NCBI GenBank assembly: GCA_040756375.1
Contig: JBFLZC010000003.1
Coordinates: forward strand, 366,265 to 430,264
Origin: VGSG01 sp040756375
Lineage (GTDB): Bacteria; Desulfobacterota; Desulfomonilia; Desulfomonilales; Desulfomonilaceae
Direction: 5' to 3'
DNA: 64,000 nucleotides
Position numbers and translations under genes: made by a program
Part shown: piece after piece, positions 17,469 to 24,559 of the stretch
Layout: the number at the start of each line of letters is the position of its first letter
Numbering within the stretch: position 1 is the stretch's first letter
The notes under the pieces: generated by a model
Database searches by the model: none
Told to the model about the DNA's origin: nothing
The model's input: only the letters and a program-made list of their open reading frames with translations

Positions 17469-17966
17469 TTATTGCGAGAGTCGTCTGAATTGAGCAAAGA
17501 GCCCGGGATCGGGGGTCTGTTCGTAAACCTCGATTGACGTGAACTGATCCGTGCCGTCGAATCTCAGGTAGAGCACTTCTTCGCCATGGCCGCCTACGCG
17601 CTTTTGGCGCAATTCGTGGCCCCTGAGCGTCCAGAGGCCCTCATCCACCGTTTCGGTCCCGTCTATACGCGACACACGCCGAAACGTGCCGTCAGGTCGG
17701 TATTCCATGAGTAGAATGAAGGAATGCGGACCCACGGGGACAAATGGGCGGCCCTTATACGCGTCACGATAGTCCTTGCCCGGTTCTTTGGTCATGTAGA
17801 TCTGCCACTGGCCAACCAGGCGAGCAGTCTCCTCGTTGGCTGCCTGTCTCTTCTTTTCCATGCCTAAAGTCGGGCTCAGACTCTTTTCCGCCGCGATTAC
17901 AGGGCCGGAACACAGGGCGACCATAAGGCCCACCAGAACCGGGACAAACATACGCTGGACGGTCAC
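17469..17966 (-). CDS. Exported protein of unknown function, lipocalin-like in layout
   Basis: A 165-aa protein with a clear signal peptide (MFVPVLVGLMVALCSGPVIAA, cleavage near AA-EKS). The mature region has alternating beta-type segments (ARLVGQWQIYM, SFILLMEYRPDGTFRRVS, EGLWTLRGHELRQKRV, EVLYLRFDGTDQFTSIEVY), a pattern often seen in small lipocalin-like barrels whose first strand begins with a G-x-W motif. That fold is a guess. GTG 17966 has AGGAG six bases upstream. It converges on lptG with 43 bp between stop codons and has no operon partner. Confidence 0.65.
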   Translation of the reverse strand: MTVQRMFVPVLVGLMVALCSGPVIAAEKSLSPTLGMEKKRQAANEETARLVGQWQIYMTKEPGKDYRDAYKGRPFVPVGPHSFILLMEYRPDGTFRRVSRIDGTETVDEGLWTLRGHELRQKRVGGHGEEVLYLRFDGTDQFTSIEVYEQTPDPGLFAQFRRLSQ

Positions 17967-18117
17967 TTTCCACTCCTACGCTCAGTCTGTTTTCTGTCGG
18001 ACCTGACCTGATCTGCACTTCTAATGGTAACTTGAGTTCAATCAATAACGAGGGGGGACCTGAAGTGCGGGTTACGTTAGCACAGGCTCGGCTCACGTTC
18101 AACATGAACCTTTTCCC

Positions 18118-19650
18118 TTGACAGAGCCTATCGAGACAGCGCATGTGTGTGAAAGGATGCAGCGCCTGCAAGACACAGCGAAACGCATTGCCCTTTTCTT
18201 CGCGGGGGAAAGGCTCGTCGGGGTCGCCTTTGTCATCTCCGGCGCAGTGGTAGCCCGTCTTGGCGTGACAAGACTGCTTGAGCTGTGGCGGGAAGTCTCA
18301 CCCCACTTGCCCCTGTCTCTTCCGGGAAATACACCGGAAATCCTGCTGAACTCTCTACCGCTCATATTTCAGTATTTCATCAACACGGTGGGGTCGGTGT
18401 GCGCTGTTCTGATCGGTGCCCTGTGGTTTTTCGGAGGATTGGCGGAGACCTTCGAATCCCGAAAGAAAGGCCAGCATCCAGCGGATTTCCAATTCCCGGA
18501 TCTCGTGGCTGAATCACTCAGGACCGGCTCACTCCTGAATTGGCCTTCGACTCCGTGGCTCTGCCGGCTGCTCTCCATGATCTGGTCAAAGGCAAGGTGT
18601 ATGAGTCCCGTCTCATACGGCATGTTCAGCGATGCAGCGTGGTCCTTTTGGAAAGTGATCGGTGTGGGCATTGTGATAGCTCTCATCTTCTTCGGCTTGC
18701 AATTGGTCCCGGGAGCAATTGACAGTGTCTTTCATCGTCGAATCAACCTCCTTGTTCCTTCCCCGCGACCGCTGTACACCATCCTGGCATTCTTGCTCCT
18801 CGTAAACGTGGTCATTGCCTTGAGCCTTATCCCGTTCCGACCCAGGTTGATCGACCGGGACGAAACCACCATGCCGGTTAAAGGGCAAGGAGATCCTCAA
18901 CTCTTTCTGGCACTCATGGAAGAAGGCTGCCGGTTGCTCACGTCCAGAGGCGACCCGTATCGGCCCGGAACAAGACTGGAGGTGCAGAACGATCTTCGTA
19001 TCAGCGGATCGCTTATCGAGAATTACCCTGCGGTGCGCCAGACGTGGGGCAAGCCTGTGGCTTACATTTGCGTGGCATTGGTGGTGATTCTCCTTGTGGC
19101 GGGGTTTTCGCGGCTGGTGAATTTCAAGGGCTTGGAAACGCCCTTGGCGCATGCTGATTTCCTGAAGACATATTCCCTCTACTATCTGTTGTCCGTAGCG
19201 GTTTCTGTGGGGCTCATTCTGTCGGGGCTCCATCTGGCCGAATGGGCGAGAAGGCTCCTCGCAATAAGATCGTTTCGCTCGTTCGCGGTGTTGTGCGTCA
19301 CGAGAAGCGATGGTGATGGAAGCGCTTCCCATGAACCAACAGCCAAACGCCGTCGTGCTCCTGGAGACTTGATGTGGAGCGTGATCGAAGGCGTGGACGA
19401 ACGACTGGCAAGTTGGGCAAGGAATCCTAGCAGTGACAGCCAATTCCAAGTTCAGGTCTTCTGGGCGGAACTCCGCTCCGAATCTGCCACTGCCTACGGG
19501 CCTCGCCACTTGATTGCTTCCGCACAATCGGAGCCGCTGCGCACTGCCATGGCTCGAATCATGGAACTCCCCTTCCACGTGGCCTTTGCAAGAGAAGAAG
19601 AGCCATCGGAAGGACATGCCAGCCACCAGGGTCCGACAACGGGACAGTGA
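18118..19650 (+). CDS. Polytopic membrane protein of unknown function
   Basis: A 510-aa protein with roughly six hydrophobic segments (near residues 28-48, 85-108, 178-200, 218-242, 320-340 and 362-385) separated by hydrophilic loops, and a C-terminal soluble domain of about 110 residues that contains a basic patch (TAKRRRAPG). No family is recognised. The longest frame starts at TTG 18118; an ATG at 18157 (MQRLQDTAKRI) is a possible alternative. The coding character is good and antisense frames are its shadows. It is followed by about 175 bp before the toxin-antitoxin island and could mark the island's left boundary. Confidence 0.7.
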   Translation: MTEPIETAHVCERMQRLQDTAKRIALFFAGERLVGVAFVISGAVVARLGVTRLLELWREVSPHLPLSLPGNTPEILLNSLPLIFQYFINTVGSVCAVLIGALWFFGGLAETFESRKKGQHPADFQFPDLVAESLRTGSLLNWPSTPWLCRLLSMIWSKARCMSPVSYGMFSDAAWSFWKVIGVGIVIALIFFGLQLVPGAIDSVFHRRINLLVPSPRPLYTILAFLLLVNVVIALSLIPFRPRLIDRDETTMPVKGQGDPQLFLALMEEGCRLLTSRGDPYRPGTRLEVQNDLRISGSLIENYPAVRQTWGKPVAYICVALVVILLVAGFSRLVNFKGLETPLAHADFLKTYSLYYLLSVAVSVGLILSGLHLAEWARRLLAIRSFRSFAVLCVTRSDGDGSASHEPTAKRRRAPGDLMWSVIEGVDERLASWARNPSSDSQFQVQVFWAELRSESATAYGPRHLIASAQSEPLRTAMARIMELPFHVAFAREEEPSEGHASHQGPTTGQ

Positions 19651-19826
19651 AGCTTGCCCCCGGGAACATCGGCATGCTAACTCGGCAAGACGACTTCTGT
19701 CTCGGCTTAACTCCTTCAGTTGGCGAGTGATAAGCTAGGCCGTGAAACCCCCTACGCAAGAAGGAAGGTGCCTGCTTCACATTGAATGGGGACTATACAG
19801 ACTCTATTACTGGCATGGAATGACAA

Positions 19827-20069
19827 ATGCAATTTACTGATTACTTTCTCCACATGCGGCAGAGGCCCGACCGTGCTAGGATAAAGATGGAATGGATAGA
19901 GGCAACAGTCGAAAACCCGGAATTTACGCAAGGGCAAGCGGATGGAAGAATCCGAAAGTGGAGGAAAATCGAGGAAGAAGGCAAGTTCCTGCGTGTCATT
20001 TTACTTCCAGACGGAAAGACAGTACACAACGCTTTCTTTGACCGGGCGTTCAAAGGAGAACCCAAATGA
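19827..20069 (+). CDS. DUF4258-like small protein, putative toxin of a DUF2283 pair
   Basis: An 80-aa protein with the pattern FTDYFLHMRQRPDRARIKMEWIEATVENPEF...GRIRKWRKI...KFLRVILLPDGKTVHNAFFDRAF. This is the usual shape of the short RelE-like/DUF4258 proteins encoded directly before DUF2283 proteins. The stop codon overlaps the ATG of the next gene (ATGA), as in many toxin-antitoxin operons. The pairing suggests, but does not prove, a toxin role. It begins the accessory island. The upstream sequence is AT-richer than the flanking genes. Confidence 0.65.
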   Translation: MQFTDYFLHMRQRPDRARIKMEWIEATVENPEFTQGQADGRIRKWRKIEEEGKFLRVILLPDGKTVHNAFFDRAFKGEPK

Positions 20070-20308
20070 GAATCAAGTACTTTTCGGATACTGACACGGC
20101 CTTGGTTGAGTTCTCCGATCACGCAGTCGCGGAAACGAAAGAGATTAATGAAAACATCTATATCGACCTGGATCAGTCAGGGAACCTTGTAGCCATGACC
20201 ATCGAACACGCCCGACAACAGGCGAGTCTTCCATTTCTGTCCTATGAGCAAATAGAAAGGGAAACATCGAACAATGCAGTTCAGCGGACCGGGCGCGGCA
20301 CCGGCTGA
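20066..20308 (+). CDS. DUF2283 domain protein, putative antitoxin
   Basis: An 80-aa protein whose N-terminal 60 residues match the DUF2283 pattern: MRIKYFSDTDTALVEFSD, NENIYIDLDQSGNLVAMTIEHARQQASLPF. DUF2283 proteins are regularly encoded next to small toxin-like proteins and are thought to be antitoxins. Here it overlaps the previous gene by four bases. Its last residues (NNAVQRTGRGTG) read through a sequence that resembles the 5' half of an integron attC site, so the native C terminus may have been replaced by recombination-site DNA. Confidence 0.75.
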   Translation: MRIKYFSDTDTALVEFSDHAVAETKEINENIYIDLDQSGNLVAMTIEHARQQASLPFLSYEQIERETSNNAVQRTGRGTG

Positions 20309-20370
20309 ATTTTGCCATTGGTTCTTGCTGAAGGAAATGCAGTGACCTCTTCGGAACTTAGGCCCCTCTT
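20268..20370. other. Candidate attC-like site after the DUF2283 gene
   Basis: CGAACAATGCAGTTCAGCGG (from about 20268) resembles the start of integron attC sites, and GGAACTTAGGCC about 95 bp later is one base off the usual GTTAGGC end. The stem has not been folded, so this is only a lead. The rest of the gap to 20582 shows no gene. Confidence 0.25.
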
Positions 20371-20582
20371 TGGCCCACCATCAACCGGAAGGACCCCGGA
20401 ACCGTGAGACCGGTACACAATTGTCCCAAATGCCAAGAGACATACATAGAAGGCGATACGAGCAGTATCGCAGAACGTTCGGCGTCCCAGGCTTGATTTC
20501 CTAACGTGAGGGATTTGCGTTTGACGTTTCCTGACGGAAGTTCCCTTTAGTTTTAGACCCGGTGCGCGTTATGGAGGTTCAC

Positions 20583-21401
20583 TTGACGGCGCTAAGTGCA
20601 ATGACGCCCGAGGATATCGGCAACTGGGAAACAGAACTCCTGGAGAAGGTCCGTGAGAAAGGCGGCCATGTGGGCAACATCACGCTTCAACGCGAGCTTG
20701 ATTGGAGGGATGATCGCTACTGGCCGATCCGTGACCGGCTTGTCGACTCAGGGCAACTAGAGCTTGGGAAGGGCAAAGGGGGCAGTGTGAGTCTCGTTGC
20801 GCAACCTGGCGAGGTGACGACCGGTGCGGTGGTACCAGGAGACACGGCTGTCCAAACGGCGATCGGCGAGGCTGAGCTTTATGAGCCGGTAGCCACGGTT
20901 CTGAGGAACGAATGGGCTCGAGATATGCGGTTTCAGAATCATATAGTTGAAGTGACGGCACGGCAAGGTCGCAGGGATACCGGTGGAACTTGGACTCGGC
21001 CCGACATAGTCGTTGCCGCCCTGCGTGTCTTTCCGCATGTTCCCGGTAGGTTTTTCGACCTGATTACATTTGAGTTGAAGGCTCTCGATGGAATTGACGT
21101 AACAGCTGTGTACGAGGCGTTATCGCACCGGCGGGCGGCGACGCAGGCGTACGTGTGGCTGCATGTACCAGCAGCGGCGGCGGCGATCCACGACGTCGTC
21201 TCGGTCGTTGATCGCGTCAATGAAGAGGCTAAGAGATACGGTGTTGGTCTCATAGTCGGAAATGATGCGGCCGACTACTCCTCCTGGGACGTGCAGCTTC
21301 GCGCTGCTCGTTACGAACCAGATCCGGAGTTTCTCAACGAGTTTATCGCGCAGCAGTTGACCAGTCTCGCACGAGACGAACTCGCCAAGTGGTTTCGTTA
21401 A
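20583..21401 (+). CDS. Winged-helix plus PD-(D/E)XK nuclease-like protein
   Basis: The likely start is TTG 20583 with GGAGG five bases before it; the frame is open to 20562. The N-terminal region (about residues 15-70: ELLEKVREKGGHVGNITLQRELDW...RDRLVDSGQLELGKGKGGSVSLV) looks like a winged helix with a beta hairpin. The C-terminal region has the core of a PD-(D/E)XK nuclease: Glu101 in ELYEPVA, RPDIV (Asp141), TFELKA (Glu164-x-Lys166) and a following QAYVWLHVPA strand. Such folds occur in restriction and defence enzymes, but activity here is unproven. It lies in the island next to a DUF3825 gene. Confidence 0.6.
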   Translation: MTALSAMTPEDIGNWETELLEKVREKGGHVGNITLQRELDWRDDRYWPIRDRLVDSGQLELGKGKGGSVSLVAQPGEVTTGAVVPGDTAVQTAIGEAELYEPVATVLRNEWARDMRFQNHIVEVTARQGRRDTGGTWTRPDIVVAALRVFPHVPGRFFDLITFELKALDGIDVTAVYEALSHRRAATQAYVWLHVPAAAAAIHDVVSVVDRVNEEAKRYGVGLIVGNDAADYSSWDVQLRAARYEPDPEFLNEFIAQQLTSLARDELAKWFR

Positions 21402-21448
21402 CACACTCTCACAAGTCTCTGACCCAGCCACCTTCGGAGTAATCATGA

Positions 21449-21480
21449 CATGCCGCGGCTGAAACGCAAACGTTAGCCGA
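21449..21480. other. Candidate attC 3'-half-like sequence
   Basis: CCGCGGCTGAAACGCAAACG followed by TTAGCC resembles the conserved end (CGTTAGSC) of attC recombination sites. It lies in the 104-bp gap between the nuclease-like gene and the DUF3825 gene. A matching 5' half in the same gap is not clear. Confidence 0.3.
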
Positions 21481-21505
21481 CATTACGCCAATCAGGAGGC
21501 CCAAC

Positions 21506-22276
21506 GTGGAACCTTGGCCGAGCGATCTGTTCGCCTTCGCGTGGATCCCCGAAATAAACGCACAACTCCAAAAACTGGCCGGAAAGGCTGAAGAAGAGGA
21601 TTGGTCGTACCATCACACCGCATCCGAATATCCATTGCCGATTCTGTACAATTACGTCAGGTATACTTACAGGCGAATCGCGGAGGAACGAAAAATCGCC
21701 CTTTCGGAAGACGGTCAATTTGCTTGCTTCAATACAGGTCTAGTAACGGATCATCAGGAACCACTCTTCGCCTCGTTTGAGATCAATCGTAAGGAAGGCG
21801 CGCAGCCGTGGTTTTTCAAGGACTGGTTTCGACGAGGCCAGAGGGAACTCAATATATTTCCTGAACTGCCAGACATGGCTCACTACTTCGATGATCCCAG
21901 TTGCCTTGTGCTGGACACCCGAAAACAGCTGCGTGTGAATGTTGAGCATATCATATCAGAGACGCCGAGGGAGCGATTCACGGAGCGATATAGATCCATG
22001 GAAGACTACGAGCTCCAAATCGTCCTCACAGGGGCTATCGACAACGCCAAAGAACGCGTCAGCCGGAGTTATAAGACCGCAATTCCACAATATTACAGAG
22101 GCCAGATCCAATTATTGTTGCCACTTTGCCTCAGCGATCCGCGGCGAGCTGACCTAGCCCTGGTTGTGGAAAAGCACTCGACCTTCTACTGGGCGTCAAC
22201 GTGCCTCACGTTAGACATGGCATACAACAACGCCCGTCAGCTGGCGAGGCCGGACCGGGACTGGCTGCAACCCTGA
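21506..22276 (+). CDS. DUF3825 domain protein
   Basis: A 256-aa protein starting at GTG 21506 with AGGAGG upstream. It matches the DUF3825 pattern along its length: PSDLFAFAWIPEINAQLQKLA, EYPLPILYNYVRYTYRRIAEE, FNTGLVTDHQEPLFASFEIN, and DPSCLVLDTRKQLRVNVEHII. The family's biochemical role is not established; members occur in accessory regions and sometimes beside RNA-binding domains. No RNA-binding domain is attached here. It sits between the nuclease-like gene and the BrnT remnant on the same strand, which is consistent with an accessory or defence role. Confidence 0.75.
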   Translation: MEPWPSDLFAFAWIPEINAQLQKLAGKAEEEDWSYHHTASEYPLPILYNYVRYTYRRIAEERKIALSEDGQFACFNTGLVTDHQEPLFASFEINRKEGAQPWFFKDWFRRGQRELNIFPELPDMAHYFDDPSCLVLDTRKQLRVNVEHIISETPRERFTERYRSMEDYELQIVLTGAIDNAKERVSRSYKTAIPQYYRGQIQLLLPLCLSDPRRADLALVVEKHSTFYWASTCLTLDMAYNNARQLARPDRDWLQP

Positions 22277-22305
22277 GCCAAGACGGGGACGCTCCAGATT
22301 GACAT

Positions 22306-22506
22306 ATGATAACGGTGTCCTATGACCCTCGAGCGGCTACTTTTGATGACTCGGATCATTCAGAGGACGAGCAGCGTTACCTGACCGTGGACTTCTCGTC
22401 GCAAGACAGGTTGCTCGTTGTGGCACATATTGAGAAGGGCGAAACCGTTCGAATCATAAGCGCAAGGCTAGCTACGGTGCGGGAAAGGAAAAGACATGAA
22501 GGATAG
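22306..22506 (+). pseudogene. BrnT-family toxin, N-terminally truncated
   Basis: The 66-aa frame corresponds to the C-terminal two thirds of BrnT toxins: YDPRAATFDDSDHSEDEQRYLTVDF, LLVVAHIEKGETVRIISARLATVRERKRHE. The first 20-25 residues of the family (the DPxKAxxNxxKHGVxFEEA region) are missing: an in-frame TGA lies two codons before the ATG and no ribosome site is present. BrnT is a RelE-like RNase, so loss of the first strand and helix should inactivate it. It overlaps the following BrnA antitoxin gene by 11 bp, as intact pairs often do. It may be a degraded toxin left beside a working antitoxin. Confidence 0.65.
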
Positions 22507-22756
22507 GAAGAAGAATACCGGTGAGTTACGCCCCGAATACGACTTCGACTATTCAAAAGCCGTTCGTGGGAAGTATTACCGCCGATTGCTGGAGGAAGGG
22601 TCCAACGTAGTCATCCTTGACCCCGATGTGGCGAAGGCTTTTCGTGATTCCGCGTCGGTGAATGAGGCTTTGAGGTCGCTGCTGCAACTGACACGTTCCA
22701 CCAAGCGCTTAACAAGCCGCTCTACCGGACGGGCCAAAAAGGTGCAGGCCGGATAG
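22496..22756 (+). CDS. BrnA-type antitoxin
   Basis: An 86-aa protein with the common antitoxin sequence LRPEYDFDYSKAVRGKYYRRLLEEGSNVVILDPDVAKAFRDSASVNEALRSLL. Residues 42-64 form the ribbon-helix-helix-like DNA-binding part (SNVVILDPDVAKAF...SVNEALRSLL). It would bind its toxin and repress the operon. It directly overlaps the truncated BrnT gene. Its C-terminal tail (RLTSRSTGRAKKVQAG) is basic and read from DNA (about 22708-22737) that again resembles an attC 5' half (CTTAACAAGCC, CGGACG). Confidence 0.75.
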   Translation: MKDRKKNTGELRPEYDFDYSKAVRGKYYRRLLEEGSNVVILDPDVAKAFRDSASVNEALRSLLQLTRSTKRLTSRSTGRAKKVQAG

Positions 22757-22794
22757 CGAGGGCATTATGCAAGAAGTAGAAGGAGGAGGGCTCT

Positions 22795-22992
22795 TTGCCG
22801 CCAAAAGTGAGAGAGCTGATAGAGAACTTGCAGCGAGCCGGCTTCGTGAATCGTGGCGGAAAAGGGACACACAGGAACTTTGTGCACCCGAAGGTCTCTA
22901 AACCAGTAACTATCTCAGGAAGAGCTAGAGATGATGCTAAGCATTATCAGATTCGCGCCGTGCAGCGAGCGATCGAGGAGTCTAGAGAATGA
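22795..22992 (+). CDS. hicA: HicA-family mRNA interferase toxin
   Basis: A 65-aa HicA (YcfA-like) toxin: MPPKVRELIENLQRAGFVNRGGKGTHRNFVHPKVSKPVTISGRARDDAKHY. The double-stranded-RNA-binding-like fold with the active histidine in KGTHRNFVHP is intact. HicA cleaves mRNA and is neutralised by HicB. It starts with TTG 22795 preceded by AGGAGG, and its stop codon overlaps the hicB start. Complete toxin, normal length. Confidence 0.9.
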   Translation: MPPKVRELIENLQRAGFVNRGGKGTHRNFVHPKVSKPVTISGRARDDAKHYQIRAVQRAIEESRE

Positions 22993-23228
22993 AAGATAGT
23001 GCCAGGTACGCCAAAATCGTGGAATGGTCCGATGAGGACCAGTGCTATGTAGGAAGCGCGCCGGGTTTAATTCTCGGTGGCTGCCACGGTCCGGACGAGA
23101 AGGAGGTCTTTGCCGAGCTGTGCGAGATCGTCGAGGAAGCTATTGCCTTGTACCGAGACGATGGTAAGCCCCTTCCTCCGCCCACGGCCGGCCGTGATTT
23201 CGCGAACAAGATGCAGGAAGTCGCGTAA
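22989..23228 (+). CDS. hicB: HicB-family antitoxin
   Basis: A 79-aa HicB protein with the partial RNase H-like fold: YAKIVEWSDEDQCYVGSAPGLILGGCHGPDEKEVFAELCEIVEEAIALYRDDGKPLPPP. It binds and blocks HicA. It overlaps hicA by four bases (ATGA). There is no long C-terminal DNA-binding domain, only a short tail (TAGRDFANKMQEVA), so autoregulation may be weak or use another region. Confidence 0.9.
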   Translation: MKDSARYAKIVEWSDEDQCYVGSAPGLILGGCHGPDEKEVFAELCEIVEEAIALYRDDGKPLPPPTAGRDFANKMQEVA

Positions 23229-23253
23229 TAACCTGCTCGACAGAGAATGTTTT

Positions 23254-23424
23254 ATGAAGCAAATAGATAAGGAAATACCTCGATTCAAGGATGAGGATGA
23301 AGAGCGTGAGTTTTGGGCGTCTCATTCTCCCTTGGACTACTTTGATACCAGCAGCATTAAGAGAGTCGCTTTTCCAAAATTGAAACCCGTTCGTCAATCT
23401 ACGGTCATTGAGAAGCAGAGCTGA
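23254..23424 (+). CDS. CopG-type antitoxin, C-terminally truncated, without a toxin
   Basis: A 56-aa frame from ATG 23254: EIPRFKDEDEEREFWASHSPLDYFDTSSIKRVAFPKLKP. This is the N-terminal half of CopG-type antitoxins of type II systems. The ribbon-helix-helix that normally follows FPNLKPS (SIRLPESLLEALK type) is absent; the protein ends RQSTVIEKQS. No toxin gene adjoins it. It may be a decayed remnant or a short, toxin-binding-only variant. It lies 25 bp after hicB and just before a terminator. Confidence 0.6.
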   Translation: MKQIDKEIPRFKDEDEEREFWASHSPLDYFDTSSIKRVAFPKLKPVRQSTVIEKQS

Positions 23425-23436
23425 TCCTTGGACGCG

Positions 23437-23466
23437 AAGAGAGGGGGATAAGCGTCCCCCTCTCTT
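23437..23466. terminator. Bidirectional terminator closing the island and the acs operon
   Basis: A perfect 12-bp stem (AAGAGAGGGGGA 23437-23448 / TCCCCCTCTCTT 23455-23466) with a TAAGCG loop lies between the last plus-strand island gene and acsE on the minus strand. Convergent position and stem strength support termination, though T runs are short. Confidence 0.75.
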
Positions 23467-23489
23467 ATTTAAGGGTATCGGGAATCAGA

Positions 23490-24380
23490 TCAAAGTTCGA
23501 GCCAGGAGTGGGAATAGAGGGTCTGGCCGAGGAGGAGTCTGGCAGTCTTCACATAATCGATTTGCTTCTTGTCCATACCGGATGTATCGACTTCTTCGCC
23601 ATCCATGATCCGGCCAATCAGGGCTTCGAGCTCAGGTTCCTCGTCGTGGGCTATCCTAACAATGAACTCGTCGAACCCGTCCAGAATCGCGGACGTGATA
23701 CCGCACTTCTTCAACATGCAGAGATAGGTCTGGTTCAGGATGTCCCGGAGCTCGTCCGGCGAACCGTTAGACACATTTGACAGACCGCAGGTGGATTGTG
23801 AGCCAGGAGCCAGGTCCGGCAGCCATTGCATGAACGTGGTGCAGCCCTGGAGCTCTTTCTGCTGAGAAGAGACCGGAACCACGATGGGGTCAAACCAAAT
23901 CCGATCCAGGCTAATGTCGAATTCCACGGCCTTTGTCATCATGGTATCCAGGAGCATGGCCCGCTCATTCTCGTCTCTCGGAATGCCTTCCGGACCCCAC
24001 ATCAGACCGACCATGTTGCAGCCGTACTTGGCCACGAGAGGCATCTGAAGGTCCATACGCTCGGGCGTGGCCATGATGGAATTGATCACGGCAGGACCTT
24101 TCTTCACCTGGTACACTTGCAGCCCGGCTTCTATGGCTTCGCTGTTCGTCGTGTCCAGGAAGAGCGGAAGGTCCGTGACTTCCTGCACTGTCTGCACGAG
24201 CCATTGCATCATCTCCGGGCCGCCTTTGCGAGCCGGGCCTAAATTCAGGTCCAGGAGATCGGCTCCTCTTTCGGTGAGCTTCTCCGCCCATTCCTGGATT
24301 GGCTGGCCATTTCTTTCCCGCATGGCGTTGCCGGTATATTTCGACATAATGTTGATATTCTCAGCCACCACGTTAATCAT
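23490..24380 (-). CDS. acsE: Methyl-THF:corrinoid/iron-sulfur protein methyltransferase AcsE
   Basis: AcsE moves the methyl group of CH3-tetrahydrofolate to the cobalt of the AcsCD corrinoid protein. The 296-aa TIM barrel starts at ATG 24380 (MINVVAENINIM), with AGGAGG upstream; the frame is open to 24449 but without support. Pterin-binding motifs are visible: LLDLNLGPARKGGPEMM, LFLDTTNSEAIEAGL, INSIMATPERM and GLSNVSNGSP. It is the last gene of the CODH/ACS operon, 179 bp after acsC. Confidence 0.93.
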   Translation of the reverse strand: MINVVAENINIMSKYTGNAMRERNGQPIQEWAEKLTERGADLLDLNLGPARKGGPEMMQWLVQTVQEVTDLPLFLDTTNSEAIEAGLQVYQVKKGPAVINSIMATPERMDLQMPLVAKYGCNMVGLMWGPEGIPRDENERAMLLDTMMTKAVEFDISLDRIWFDPIVVPVSSQQKELQGCTTFMQWLPDLAPGSQSTCGLSNVSNGSPDELRDILNQTYLCMLKKCGITSAILDGFDEFIVRIAHDEEPELEALIGRIMDGEEVDTSGMDKKQIDYVKTARLLLGQTLYSHSWLEL

Positions 24381-24559
24381 GGAAACACTCCTCCTGGTAC
24401 AACTCCCTGTAGTTCCAAGAAAACCCCACACCGCGGGGTCACTATACAACAGCCCTTAACGAGGAATCGATCCTCGAAACGTCCGATCACTATCGATAAG
24501 CGGGCGACATTCCCGCCAATCTTGCCTTCAGCTCGCCGGGCTTACCGTGCAGAGCTCGC

